Notes: generated by a model from the sequence alone, not told the origin. DNA of 64,000 nt from Myxococcales bacterium (GCA_016706545.1 JADJJK010000077.1:209927-273926), one strand, 5' to 3'; positions 1 through 12,512 are shown, counted from the first letter of the stretch. A program made the numbers and translations.

Positions 1-555
1 CAGGTGCCGCGCGTGTACCTGACGTGGCGCGGGCCCGCGGCGTACAGCCCCGATGAGCCCGCGCTGGATCTGGCGCTGGCGATCCTGGGCGAGGGCAAGA
101 CCAGCCGGCTCTACAAGCGGCTGGTGTACGACGGCAAGCTCGCGCAGGACGTGAGCGCAGAGCTCGCGCCCGAGGAGCTGGCGGGCACGGTGCGCATCGA
201 GGTCACGGCCAAGCCGGGGGTGGATCCGGCGCGGCTCGTGCGCGAGGTGTCCGAGGAGATCTCGCGGTTGGCGACGAGCCCGCCGGACGCCGCGGCGCTG
301 GAGCGGGCGCAGGCCACGTACGAGTCGGGCTTTCTCAGCGCGCTGGAGTCCGCGCTGCAGCGCGCGATCACGCTGGCGGAGTACGACGTCCTGGCCAAGG
401 ACCCCGACTACTTCCCCAAGGACCTGGCGCGCTACCGCGCGGTGACCGCGCCCATGGTGCAGGCGGCGGTGGCGCGTTATCTGCAGCCAAGCGCGCGCGT
501 CGTCCTGACGATCGCGCCAAAGGCGGGCGCCAAGGCGGGGAGCAAGACGCCATGA
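1..555 (+). CDS. M16 family zinc peptidase, C-terminal part (cut by window start)
   Basis: The reading frame is open from the first base, so the N-terminal half, where the zinc-binding HxxEH motif of M16 peptidases would lie, is outside the window. What remains matches the M16 C-terminal half: an ALDLALAILGEGKTSRLYKRL segment (small-residue helix, then the SRL(Y) signature) and a typical tail ending in a Lys/Ala stretch. Its stop overlaps the ATG of the next M16 gene (ATGA), the usual two-gene arrangement in which one subunit is catalytic and the other an inactive partner. As the second gene lacks HxxEH, this one is probably the catalytic member. That is inference, because the motif cannot be seen here. 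Confidence 0.85.
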   Translation, partial: QVPRVYLTWRGPAAYSPDEPALDLALAILGEGKTSRLYKRLVYDGKLAQDVSAELAPEELAGTVRIEVTAKPGVDPARLVREVSEEISRLATSPPDAAALERAQATYESGFLSALESALQRAITLAEYDVLAKDPDYFPKDLARYRAVTAPMVQAAVARYLQPSARVVLTIAPKAGAKAGSKTP

Positions 556-2246
556 AGACCGTCACGACCGTGATGAAGTCTGCGAAGTCTACGGAGTCTG
601 CGAAGGCGAAGTCTGCGAAGGCGGAGTCTGCGAAGGCCGAGGCTGCGGAGGCCGCGAAGTCCACCCAACCCGCGCGTTCGCGAGCCGGCTGGGCCGCCTG
701 CCTCGGCTTGCTCGCGCTGGCCGCGCCGGCCACAGCAGCGCCGGCCACGCCGGCCACGGCCGCGCCGGCCGCCGCCCCGCCGGCTAGCCCGGCGCCATCT
801 GCTAGCCCGGCCGCGCCGGCCGCGGGGTTCGCTGGCTCCGGCATCGCCGACTGGACCACGCCGCCGCCGCCCTCGGGGGAGCCCACCTTCCGCTTGCCCG
901 ACCCGCGGCGGCTGCGCCTGCGCAACGGCCTGACCGTGCTGGTGGTGGAGAACCACTCGCTGCCCATCGTGGCCATGACCCTGGTCGTGCCGGGAGCTGG
1001 CGCGGCGTTCGATCCGCCCGGCAAGCTGGGGCTCGCGTCGTTCACCGCGGATCTGCTCGACGAGGGCGCGGGTGGGTTGTCTGCGCTGGCGCTGGCGGAG
1101 CACGAGGAGCGGCTGGGCGCCACCATCGAGGCGTACGCGGACTACGACGCTGGCGCCATGGCCGTGCGCACCTTGCAGAAGTCGCTCGATGGCACGCTGG
1201 AGCTGATGGCCAAGCAGCTCGCCCAGCCGGCGTTCGAGCCGCGCGAGGTGGAGCGCGTGCGCGGAGATCGGCTGACCGCGCTGGCGCAGCGGCGCGACCG
1301 CCCGCGCGAGGTGGCGCACCTGATGCTGACCGCGGCGCTGTATGGCGCGCGCAGCGCGTATGGCCACCCCATCGCGGGGTATCCGGAGGATCTGCGCGTC
1401 GCCTCCGTCGACGATGCGCGCGCGTTCTACCGCCAGCGCTGGCAGCCATCCCGGGCGACCCTGGTGGTCGCTGGCGACGTGGACCCCGCGACGCTGGTGG
1501 CGCGGCTCGAGCCCACCCTGGGGCGCTGGAAGGCCGCCGCCCCGGGCGCCCCGGCGCTGCTGCCTGTTGCGGCGGCGGCGCCGCAGGTCGCGCCGTCGCG
1601 TCTCCTGGTGGCGGACCGCCCTGGCGCCGAGCAGTCTGATGTCAGGCTGGGCCTGGTGGGCCCCGGGCGCGCGGATCCTCGCTTCTACGCCTTCGAGGTG
1701 CTGCGCACCGCGCTCGGCGACGGCTTCACCAGCAGGCTCACCCAGCGGCTGCGCGAGGAGCTCGGCATCACCTACGGCGCGCAGGCGCTCATGGACTGGC
1801 GGCTCCGCCGCGGCCCGTTCGCCATCGCCACCGCGCTGGTCACCGCAGAGACCGGCACCGGCATCGCCGAGACGCTGCGCATCCTGGGCGAGCTGGCCAA
1901 GGTGGAGATGCCGGCCAACGAGCTGGAGAAGAGCAAGCAGAACCTCATCCGCGCGCTGCCGGCGGAGCTGGAGTCGAACCTGTCCACCAGCGCCGCCATC
2001 GCCGGGCTGGTGCAGCTTGGGCTGTCACCCTCCTGGTACGGCACCTACGCCGCCAAGATCCGTCGCGTCAGCGCGCGCGAGGTCCGCGCCGCGGCGCAAG
2101 CGCTCTTGCCAGCCAACAAGATGATCCTCGCCGTGGTGGGAGATCTGTCCGTGCTCCGCGCCGCGCTCGCCCCGCTGGGGCTGGGGCCGGCGCTGCCGCA
2201 CGATCCATACGGTATGGTGCAGCCAGCCCCAGCGCCCGCGCCGTAG
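552..2246 (+). CDS. M16 family peptidase, probable non-catalytic partner, secreted
   Basis: 564 residues. It starts at the ATG overlapping the previous stop. Residues 9-38 are a Lys/Ala/Ser/Glu repeat, followed by a hydrophobic segment (about 48-60, GWAACLGLLALAAPATAA) that looks like a signal peptide with an unusually long charged n-region, then a Pro/Ala-rich linker to about 95. The M16 fold follows: RLRNGLTVLVVENHSLP at about 118, then GLASFTADLLDEGA where a catalytic subunit would have HxxEH. The motif is absent, so this should be the inactive, substrate-holding partner. The C-terminal M16 half carries FTSRLTQRLREELGITYG. It probably acts in the periplasm with the upstream subunit as a clamshell heterodimer. 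The true start could be internal, which would remove the Lys/Ala repeat. Confidence 0.85.
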   Translation: MKTVTTVMKSAKSTESAKAKSAKAESAKAEAAEAAKSTQPARSRAGWAACLGLLALAAPATAAPATPATAAPAAAPPASPAPSASPAAPAAGFAGSGIADWTTPPPPSGEPTFRLPDPRRLRLRNGLTVLVVENHSLPIVAMTLVVPGAGAAFDPPGKLGLASFTADLLDEGAGGLSALALAEHEERLGATIEAYADYDAGAMAVRTLQKSLDGTLELMAKQLAQPAFEPREVERVRGDRLTALAQRRDRPREVAHLMLTAALYGARSAYGHPIAGYPEDLRVASVDDARAFYRQRWQPSRATLVVAGDVDPATLVARLEPTLGRWKAAAPGAPALLPVAAAAPQVAPSRLLVADRPGAEQSDVRLGLVGPGRADPRFYAFEVLRTALGDGFTSRLTQRLREELGITYGAQALMDWRLRRGPFAIATALVTAETGTGIAETLRILGELAKVEMPANELEKSKQNLIRALPAELESNLSTSAAIAGLVQLGLSPSWYGTYAAKIRRVSAREVRAAAQALLPANKMILAVVGDLSVLRAALAPLGLGPALPHDPYGMVQPAPAPAP

Positions 2247-2373
2247 CGGAGGTCCGGCCGCGGTACGACGCGCGCGCACATCCAAAGCTCGACGATCCCC
2301 GGGGAGATGCGCTCTGCCAGCGCCAGTGTCCTCACGGGCTCATGTAGGATGCGGCCAGGAGCGAAAGGGGCTC

Positions 2374-4434
2374 ATGGCGAAGCAAAGGATCGCGATCCTC
2401 GGCGGAGGTATCTCTGCCCTCACCACGGCGTTCGAGATCACCAATGATCCGAGCTGGCGAGAAGACTATGAGGTCACCGTGTACCAGCTTGGGTGGCGGC
2501 TGGGTGGCAAGTGCGCGTCCGGGCGCAACGCCGAGCATCACCAGCGCATCGAAGAGCACGGACTGCACATCTTCCTGGGCTTCTATGACAACGCATTCCG
2601 CATGATCAAGGAGTGCTATCGCGAGCTCGGGAGGCCGCCCGGCGCGCCACTCGCCACCTGGCAAGACGCCTTCAAGCCTCACGACTACATCGTGTTGACA
2701 GAGAAGCTGGCCTCCGGGAAGTACGTGCCATGGGCGCTCGACTTCCCGCGCACCTCGCAGGAGCCAGGCACCGGCGGCGTCTTGCCCTCGCCGTGGGCGG
2801 CGATCGAGATGCTGGTCGGCTGGCTGCGGCGGCTCATCTCCGAGTCCGACGAGCACGCCAAGAGCGCGGTCTGGCAGCTCGAGGAGGTACACGACGCTTG
2901 CAAGCTGCGCGATCACCTGAAGGTGATGGAGCTCCTGGTCGAGGCGCATCACCTGCTCAAGACGATCGACCAGGACGCGCTGGAGGAAGATCTCAGCCTG
3001 CGACGGATCTTCGTCAGCGTGGACCTGGCGATGGCGGCGATCAAGGGGCTCATCGCGAATCGCTTGATCTTCCCGCCGTACGACTTCTTCAAGCTCGACG
3101 CGGTGGACTTCCGCGACTGGCTGCGAAGCTATGGCGCGCACGAGATCTCGGTGAACTCGGCGTACATCAACGGCGTCTATGACATCGGCTTCTCACGGCA
3201 GGGCGAGGTGGGCGCCGGCACCGCGATCAGCGGCACCATGCGCATGGTGTTCACGTACAAGGGCGCGGTGATGTGGAAGATGCAGGCGGGGATGGGCGAC
3301 ACCATCTTTGGCCCGTTCTACGAGGTCCTGACCCGCCGCGGCGTGCGCTTCGAGTTCTTCCAGCGGGTGGACTCGCTCGAACTCTCGGCCGATGGCAGCC
3401 GGGTGGCGCGCGTGGTGGTGGGGCAGCAGGCGACGCTCAAGGATCCCGCGAGCGGCTACCAGCCGCTGGTGACGGTGAAGGACCTGCCGTGCTGGCCCAG
3501 CGAGCCCAGCTATGATCAGCTCGTGCAGGGCGAGGCGCTACGCGACAGCGGCGAGAGCCTCGAGGATTGGTGGACCCGCTGGCAGGATCCAGCGCCGCCG
3601 CGCGTGCTGCAAGACGGGGTGGACTTCGATCGGGTGATCCTCGGCTGCTCGCTGGCGACCTTGCCCTATATCGCCAAGGAGCTCCTGGCCGCCAGCCCGC
3701 CGCTGGCAGAGATGGTTGCGGCGCTTGGCACCCGCCAGAGCCAGGCGGTGCAGCTCTGGTTCGCGCCGGATCTCGCGGGCCTTGGCTGGAAGCTGCCGGC
3801 GCCGGTGCTCGACGGATACGCCGAGCCGCTGGACACCTGGGCAGACATGACGCACCTGCTGGCGCGTGAGGTCTGGGATCCTGCGCAGGTGCCGCACAAC
3901 CTGGCGTACCTGTGCGGCGGCCTGACCGACGAAGAGCCGCTGCCGCCGCGCGGCGACCACGGCTATGTGCAGCGGCAGGAGGCGAGGGTGCATGCTCAGG
4001 CGTTGCGCTGGCTCACTCGACATGCCGCAGGCTTGTGGCCAGCGACCGCGGAGCAGGCGCAGGGCCCCGAGCCGAGCCCCGAGCCGAGCCCGGCGCCCGA
4101 ACCTGGTGCACCAGCCGGCGAGCCAGCGCAGGCCGGCTTCAACTGGTCGCTGCTGGTCGCCGACAACCCCTCGATCCGCGGCCCTGGCCGCTTTGACGCG
4201 CAGTACTGGGTGGCGGGCAAGAACCCCGCAGATCGCTATGTGCTGTCGCTGCCCGGCACCGTCAGCAAGCGCCTGCGCACAGACGGCGCGGGCTTCGCCA
4301 ACCTGCTCCTGGTGGGCGACTACACGCTCACCGGGATCAGCGCCGGCTCGGTGGAGGCGGCGACCATGTCTGGCATGCAGGCCTCGCGGATCGTCTGCGG
4401 CAGGCCCAAGGAGATCACCGGTGACCTTCCCTAA
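2374..4434 (+). CDS. FAD-dependent oxidoreductase of the amine oxidase/carotenoid desaturase superfamily
   Basis: 686 residues from ATG 2374, chosen because AGGAGCGAAAGGGG lies just upstream and the dinucleotide-binding motif (IAILGGGISALTTAFEIT) then begins at residue 6. An EHGLHIFLGFYDNAF segment near residue 60 and the C-terminal LLLVGDYTLTGISAGSVEAA block are the FAD-contacting signatures of the amine oxidase, phytoene desaturase and hydroxysqualene dehydroxylase group. A Pro/Glu-rich insertion sits near residues 565-585. The gene overlaps the decarboxylase-like gene by 14 bp, so the two are probably translated together and may act on one substrate. No carotenoid or hopanoid gene is nearby, so the substrate is unknown. 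Confidence 0.85.
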   Translation: MAKQRIAILGGGISALTTAFEITNDPSWREDYEVTVYQLGWRLGGKCASGRNAEHHQRIEEHGLHIFLGFYDNAFRMIKECYRELGRPPGAPLATWQDAFKPHDYIVLTEKLASGKYVPWALDFPRTSQEPGTGGVLPSPWAAIEMLVGWLRRLISESDEHAKSAVWQLEEVHDACKLRDHLKVMELLVEAHHLLKTIDQDALEEDLSLRRIFVSVDLAMAAIKGLIANRLIFPPYDFFKLDAVDFRDWLRSYGAHEISVNSAYINGVYDIGFSRQGEVGAGTAISGTMRMVFTYKGAVMWKMQAGMGDTIFGPFYEVLTRRGVRFEFFQRVDSLELSADGSRVARVVVGQQATLKDPASGYQPLVTVKDLPCWPSEPSYDQLVQGEALRDSGESLEDWWTRWQDPAPPRVLQDGVDFDRVILGCSLATLPYIAKELLAASPPLAEMVAALGTRQSQAVQLWFAPDLAGLGWKLPAPVLDGYAEPLDTWADMTHLLAREVWDPAQVPHNLAYLCGGLTDEEPLPPRGDHGYVQRQEARVHAQALRWLTRHAAGLWPATAEQAQGPEPSPEPSPAPEPGAPAGEPAQAGFNWSLLVADNPSIRGPGRFDAQYWVAGKNPADRYVLSLPGTVSKRLRTDGAGFANLLLVGDYTLTGISAGSVEAATMSGMQASRIVCGRPKEITGDLP

Positions 4435-5410
4435 GTACATCCGCCGCGGCGGAGACATCGTGATGGCGCCGCCGCTGGAGCTGCGCGACACCATCATGTA
4501 CTCGTTCCTCTTGCCCGCGGACGCGGCGGCGCTGACCCGCATGCTCGACGCGCAGCTCAACGCGGTGAGCGCGCCCACCGGCACGGTGTACAAGCCGCTC
4601 TTGCCCATGGTGGCGGTGGTGTGCGCGTCGGCGGGCGACTCGCACTCGACCCAGCCGCCGGACTCCGACAAGGGCTGGATGGGCGAGCGCGACTTTGGCA
4701 TCTGGGTGCCGGTGGTGGCCGGCAAGCAGGAGGGTGCGCGCTGGACGCCGCAGCGCATCTGCTGGTACCTGCCGTACGTCTTCGTCGACAACGTGGCGGC
4801 CATGGCCACCGGCCGCGAGGTGTTCGGCTTCTTCAAGGAGCTGGCCACGCTGGCGATGCCGCCGTCGCCGTCGGCGCGTGGCATGTTCTCGATCGACACG
4901 CTGGTGATCCCGACCTTCACGCCCAGCTCGCAAGCCGAGAACCTGCGGCTCATGACCATCACGTCCGCCGCCAGCTCGGTGGCGCCGGACAACAGCTGGA
5001 CCACCATGCGCGAGGCCGCCGACGCCATCTGGGGCGAGGTCAAGCGCGTGTTCTTCGACGGCGAGGGCGCGAAGGACGGCCTGGCCATCTCGCTGTGGGA
5101 TCTCATCAAGGAGCTGCTGGAGAACCTGCTCGCGGGCAACGTTCCGCTGGTGTTCTTGAAGCAGTTCCGCGACGTGGGCCAGGCGGACCTGGCGTGCTAC
5201 CAGGCGGTGGTGGAGGCGCCCGCGCACCTCCAGCGGCTGTACTCCGGCTGGTTCACCCATCCGCATGATCTCTCCATCGCGCAATTCGCCAGTCACCCCA
5301 TCGTCGCGGATTGCGGGCTCGCCGGGCCGACCCTGCGCTCGGAGGTCGGGTTCTGGGTGCGGATGGACTTCGTGATGCAGCCCGGGAGGGTGGTCGCCTC
5401 CGCCACATGA
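4421..5410 (+). CDS. acetoacetate decarboxylase-like (ADC superfamily) protein
   Basis: 329 residues from GTG 4421, which overlaps the end of the flavoprotein gene. The centre (about residues 110-145) reads WYLPYVFVDNVAAMATGREV then FGFFKELA. This is the family block in which the Lys after the GRE motif corresponds to the Schiff-base Lys of acetoacetate decarboxylase (PKK in the clostridial enzyme, FKE here). The C-terminus (APAHLQRLYSG...HPIVADCGL) also matches the ADC tail. ADC-fold proteins decarboxylate or lyse beta-keto acids; the substrate here cannot be read from sequence. The stop overlaps the ATG of the kinase gene (ATGA), placing this gene in the middle of a three-gene operon. Confidence 0.75.
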   Translation: MTFPKYIRRGGDIVMAPPLELRDTIMYSFLLPADAAALTRMLDAQLNAVSAPTGTVYKPLLPMVAVVCASAGDSHSTQPPDSDKGWMGERDFGIWVPVVAGKQEGARWTPQRICWYLPYVFVDNVAAMATGREVFGFFKELATLAMPPSPSARGMFSIDTLVIPTFTPSSQAENLRLMTITSAASSVAPDNSWTTMREAADAIWGEVKRVFFDGEGAKDGLAISLWDLIKELLENLLAGNVPLVFLKQFRDVGQADLACYQAVVEAPAHLQRLYSGWFTHPHDLSIAQFASHPIVADCGLAGPTLRSEVGFWVRMDFVMQPGRVVASAT

Positions 5411-6007
5411 CCCCGCAGCAACTCGGCGACTACCGCATCTTGGACGTGCTCGGCAGCGGCGGCATGGGCGTGGTGTATCGCGCCGTGCATGCGCCCACCG
5501 GCGCGCCGGCGGCGGTCAAGACCGTGCGGGTGGTCACCGAGTCGATGCTGGAGTCGATCCGGCGCGAGATCCTGATGCTGCGCGAGCTGCGCCACCCGGG
5601 CGTGATCGCGGTGCTCGATCACGGCCTGGCAGACGGGACTCCCTGGTACGCCATGGAGCTCCTGCGCGGCCGGACGCTGCGCGACGAGCTGGAGGTGTGG
5701 TCGCCGGCGGCAGGGCGGCATGAGGTCACCACGCGAGATCCTGGGCGCGACGAGACCTACGAGCTGGCCGGGTCGAGCACCGCCGAGCGGCTGGCGGCGC
5801 GCGACCAGGCGCCGACGCTGGATCTGGGCGCAGGCGTGACGCTGGGGGGCGCGCGCGCCGGGGCCGGAGGCGAGCGGTCCCAGGCTGCGCAGGACGCGGC
5901 GGGCGCCGCGCCCGGCGCCCACGTACGCCGCGCACGTCGCGCACGCCGCGCACGTCGCGCACGCCGAGGTCGTCGCGGCCGGGCGGGGGCCGGGTCACCT
6001 GACGACC

Positions 6008-9473
<3,466 letters not shown>

Positions 9474-9490
<17 letters not shown>

Positions 9491-9890
9491 GCAGCACCGT
9501 GCCGAGGCACGCCAGCGTGCCGACGAGCTGGCACGCGGTCAGGCCCGACGCGCCGAGCGGGGACACGCCCGGCGCATAGATGCGAGTGAGCGGGCTGGCG
9601 TTGTTCCACGTCCACGATCCGGTGGCGCCAGATGTTGGCGCCGCAGGTGATGGCGCCGGTGTTCTTGATGTTGAAGTGAAACTCACGCTCGCCGCCGTAC
9701 TGCTGCACGTCCCAGGCGCGGGTCACCTCCACCTGGCAAGCGCTGGAGGTGCTGGCGCCGAGCGGGGACAGCCCCACCTGGAACGCCGCGCTCTGGCTGG
9801 CGTTGTTCCACTGCCAGGGCTGCGTCGCGCCGGGCGCGATGGAGCCGGAGGATGACGTGTCGCGTGCCTCACCAACTCTCGTCGGCGCTT
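9474..9890 (-). pseudogene. remnant of a WNNA-repeat secreted protein, frameshifted and without a start
   Basis: Two frames must be joined to read one protein. From about 9888 the frame gives GATQPWQWNNASQ, VGLSPLGASTSSACQVEV and REFHFNIKNTGAITCG; at about 9640 the reading moves by one base to GSWTWNNASP, GVSPLGASGLTACQL, ending at a stop at 9474. The W-x-WNNAS and LSPLGAS/VSPLGAS segments are two copies of one motif, so the parent had at least two repeats of about 60 residues. The first frame opens after a TAA near 9890 with no start codon. It is convergent with the kinase gene and overlaps its last 17 bp. I do not recognise the family; the look is of a secreted beta-rich domain. Confidence 0.45.
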
Positions 9891-9943
9891 ACTGGTCCGC
9901 GCTGAGTCTGTGCCGAGTCTGTGCCGGCGCCACGTCGGCGCTT

Positions 9944-10900
9944 TCACCGGCTACTCACCGACGCTGGCGCGGGCTCGCCGAGCTGGGGCCGCGGCGAGCT
10001 CGGGAGCTGCAGCGTCCAGCGCTGGCGCGCGGTGTCGATGCGCAGGCGCGCCTGGCGCATGGCCCTGGCGCCCAGGTTGGCCGAGGGCAGCTCGACGAAC
10101 CGGAACGAGCCGGAGAGCTGGACCTCGTTGCCCGCGAGCGTGGCCGCGAGATCCAGCTCCGCGCGGACGACCGGCAGCGTGCGATCAACGAGCGAGATGC
10201 TCTCGCCGCCTCGCGGCGGGCTGCGCAGCGGCAAGCGGCTGGCGAGCGCCAGCGGCAGGTCGAGCAGCCCGGGGTTGCCGCTGTCGATGTGCAGCGGGAC
10301 GCGCTCGGCGCCGATCTGCAGGGTGCCCGCCAAGAGCCCGCGCTCGTCCGTCTGGTTCCAGGTGCTGGAGTCCACGCGCTCGGCCGCGGCCAGCCGGAAG
10401 CGCTGCCCCGCGAAGTCGAGCTCGATCAGCGACCGCGGAAACTGGCGATTGCCGAGGATCAGCTCCACGCCCGCGGGCAGGCGGGTGTCCGCGATCAGGA
10501 CCGCCTCCAGCGAGCGCGGCGCCCGCGGCACCACCATCCCGCCCACCGACAAGCTGGTCAGCTCGACGAGCTTGGCCGGGATCGGCGGGCCGCCAGCGGG
10601 GCTGCCGAGCAGCGCCTCTCCGACCACCTGCAACCCGAGCCTGGCGGCCAGCGCCTCGCTCATCACCATGCCCTGCGAGCCGGTGTCGTAGTTGGCCAAG
10701 ATCGGCGGGCCGCCATCGAGGCGAACCTCGATGGCCGTGCGGCCGTCGCGGAGCTGCAGGGGGACGTCCGCTTCCGCGGGGCTCGCTGCCGGATGCTCGG
10801 CGGTGACGCCTGATCCAGGTGAGGCGCTGGCGCAGGAGGCGAGGAGGCAGCACAGGGCGAGACGCCAGCCAGGAGCTGGTGGTGAGGGGCGTTCGTTCAT
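9944..10900 (-). CDS. retropepsin-like aspartic peptidase, putative lipoprotein
   Basis: 318 residues. The N-terminus is a lipoprotein signal (LALCCLLASC). Two aspartic peptidase signatures follow: NYDTGSQGMVMS at about residue 70 and PLHIDSGNPGLLDL at about 205, each a D-(T/S)-G with hydrophobic flanks. Each lies in a beta-rich half, as expected for a two-lobed protein built from retropepsin-like halves. LILGNRQF resembles the segment that closes the first half. It is probably an outer-membrane or periplasmic enzyme, though many such bacterial proteins have no proven activity. It is divergent from the PadR regulator, and the palindrome at 10900-10920 touches its start codon, so PadR control is likely. 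No clear ribosome site precedes ATG 10900. Confidence 0.75.
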   Translation of the reverse strand: MNERPSPPAPGWRLALCCLLASCASASPGSGVTAEHPAASPAEADVPLQLRDGRTAIEVRLDGGPPILANYDTGSQGMVMSEALAARLGLQVVGEALLGSPAGGPPIPAKLVELTSLSVGGMVVPRAPRSLEAVLIADTRLPAGVELILGNRQFPRSLIELDFAGQRFRLAAAERVDSSTWNQTDERGLLAGTLQIGAERVPLHIDSGNPGLLDLPLALASRLPLRSPPRGGESISLVDRTLPVVRAELDLAATLAGNEVQLSGSFRFVELPSANLGARAMRQARLRIDTARQRWTLQLPSSPRPQLGEPAPASVSSR

Positions 10901-10920
10901 ATATTACGAATCGTAGTATA
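10900..10920. promoter_or_regulatory. 21-bp palindrome, candidate PadR operator
   Basis: TATATTACGA-A-TCGTAGTATA has two 10-bp arms around one base with a single mismatch, and is strikingly AT-rich for this genome. It lies in the 80-bp gap between the aspartic peptidase gene (its first base is the A of that start codon) and padR. The minus strand holds TATACT and the plus strand TATATT, either of which could be a -10 box, so a bound dimer could block both promoters. PadR-family proteins bind such dyads and commonly repress their own gene. Confidence 0.6.
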
Positions 10921-10980
10921 GGATGGCGGTGTTGGCGAGCGCGCCGTTCTGCGCCACACTCCCAGCGAGGAGAAAGGCCC

Positions 10981-11589
10981 ATGTCCGAGCTGACAGATCT
11001 GGAAGGCGCTGCGCTGGCGGAGATCCACCGCAGCGGCCCCACTACGTCCTACGCCGTGGCCAAGGCGTTCGCGAATTCGCCCTCGGAGTTCTGGTCAGGC
11101 TCCGCGGGCGCGGTGTATCCGTTGATCGAGCGGCTGCGCTCCCGCCGGTTGCTGCGCGCCACCCGAGGCAAGGATGGCGCGCGCGTACGCACGGACTACA
11201 GCCTCACCGCCAGCGGTCGCGCCGCCCTGCGCGCGTGGCTGCTGGACGCGCGCCGCGCCGCCGGCATCGGCTTCGATCCGCTGCGCACCCGCGTCATTCA
11301 CCTCGACCAGGTCAGCGCGCGGCAGCGGGACGCCTTCCTGGCGCAGGTGCGAGTCCACCTGCAGCAGGCCGCCGCGCAGGAGGTGTGGCCGGACTCGCCG
11401 CGGATGCAGGCCATCCACGCCTCGGTGATGGCGGCTCGCATGTCGTGGCTCGCCGCGATCGAGGCGCTGCTGCTCGCGGGGCAGCCCGCCCCACGCCGGG
11501 CCGCAAAGCCGGCCGCGCGCCGCGCAGACGCGAGGGGCGGTGGCGCGGGCGGCGCGGGCGGACGCGCGCCCCGCAAGCGAGCGCGATAG
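10981..11589 (+). CDS. PadR family transcriptional regulator
   Basis: 202 residues from ATG 10981, preceded by AGCGAGGAGAAAGG. The winged helix shows the PadR pattern: TSYAVAKAFANSPSEFWSGS, then GAVYPLIERLRSRRLLRA (recognition helix) and YSLTASGRAALRAWL (wing and following helix). A C-terminal helical region (about 95-165) should dimerise. The last 35 residues are an Arg/Ala/Gly/Pro-rich basic tail, longer than usual and possibly contacting DNA. It is divergent from the aspartic peptidase gene and ends 8 bp from the convergent lipoprotein gene. It probably represses both itself and its divergent neighbour; the inducer is unknown. Confidence 0.85.
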   Translation: MSELTDLEGAALAEIHRSGPTTSYAVAKAFANSPSEFWSGSAGAVYPLIERLRSRRLLRATRGKDGARVRTDYSLTASGRAALRAWLLDARRAAGIGFDPLRTRVIHLDQVSARQRDAFLAQVRVHLQQAAAQEVWPDSPRMQAIHASVMAARMSWLAAIEALLLAGQPAPRRAAKPAARRADARGGGAGGAGGRAPRKRAR

Positions 11590-11597
11590 CTGCGCGG

Positions 11598-12512
11598 TCA
11601 GCCGCGCCGCACGACCACGACCCGCGGCGCCGTGCTCTCGCACGCCGGAGCCGGCAGGCACGCCGTGCGCGTCAACGTGGCGTTGCCGGAGATCACCAGC
11701 GTGAACGCCTGGTACTCGGCGCGCCCGTTCTCGAGCCCCCAGATGCGCAGGGTCGAGCCCTCGTGTTCGACATAGCCGGACTGCACCGAGGTCGACGAGG
11801 ACACCACGGAGGTGCAGGTGTCGTCGGAGTACACGGACGTGTGCATCTCACGATAGAACAGCAGCCGGTCGCTGAAGCGGATTCGCATCGTGATCTTGGC
11901 CCACTGCTCCTGCTCCGGCAACGCGGTGCAGGCGTCAGCCACCACCGTCCGGTCAGGGAGCTGCATGGTCACGAGGTCCCAGGCGCCCACGGTGGTGGTG
12001 CCCCAGGGCGCGGCGCGATCGAGGACGATCTTCAGCGGCGCGCCGGCGGAGGTGTGGCGCGGATCTGTCGGGTCCACCGCCAGCTCCAGGTGGCCGCCTG
12101 CTCCGGTCGTCGCGAACACCGCCACCGTGCCCTCCGGCTCGGTGATGAGCCATCGCGTCGGCTCAACCGCCACCTGCGCCAGCAGGTGACTGACATCTTC
12201 CTCCAGGACCCCTTGATTGAGCGGCACCTGCCGGACGCTGAGGCTGCCGCTAGCGACGCCGGTGGCAGTGAACACGACATCGCCACGCAAGCTTTGCGGT
12301 GTGCCATCCCGTCGCAGCGTGAGCGGCCCATCCTCGCCGGGGATGGTGAGCGAGGTCATGAGCCACAACCCGTTGAACGATTCCGCGGACAACGGAGCGT
12401 CGATCCCCGCGTCAGGAGACGAGCTTCCATCTCCGCAGGCCATGAGGGAAGCAGCAAGGAGCGCGATGGACAGGGATGGAGACGTCATGCGCGCTTTCGT
12501 TGCATACGCCAT
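11598..12512 (-). CDS. hypothetical lipoprotein
   Basis: 304 residues, or 296 from the internal ATG at 12488. A signal ending in LLAASLMAC gives a lipobox, followed by a short Ser/Asp linker (GDGSSSPDAGIDAP) of the kind common in myxobacterial surface lipoproteins. The remainder is beta-rich with FNGLWLMTSLTI near the start, suggesting a small beta-barrel or lipocalin-like fold. The ending is VVVVRRG. No enzymatic motif is visible and I do not recognise a family. It is convergent with padR, 8 bp apart, and has no obvious partner on its own strand. Confidence 0.65.
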   Translation of the reverse strand: MAYATKARMTSPSLSIALLAASLMACGDGSSSPDAGIDAPLSAESFNGLWLMTSLTIPGEDGPLTLRRDGTPQSLRGDVVFTATGVASGSLSVRQVPLNQGVLEEDVSHLLAQVAVEPTRWLITEPEGTVAVFATTGAGGHLELAVDPTDPRHTSAGAPLKIVLDRAAPWGTTTVGAWDLVTMQLPDRTVVADACTALPEQEQWAKITMRIRFSDRLLFYREMHTSVYSDDTCTSVVSSSTSVQSGYVEHEGSTLRIWGLENGRAEYQAFTLVISGNATLTRTACLPAPACESTAPRVVVVRRG

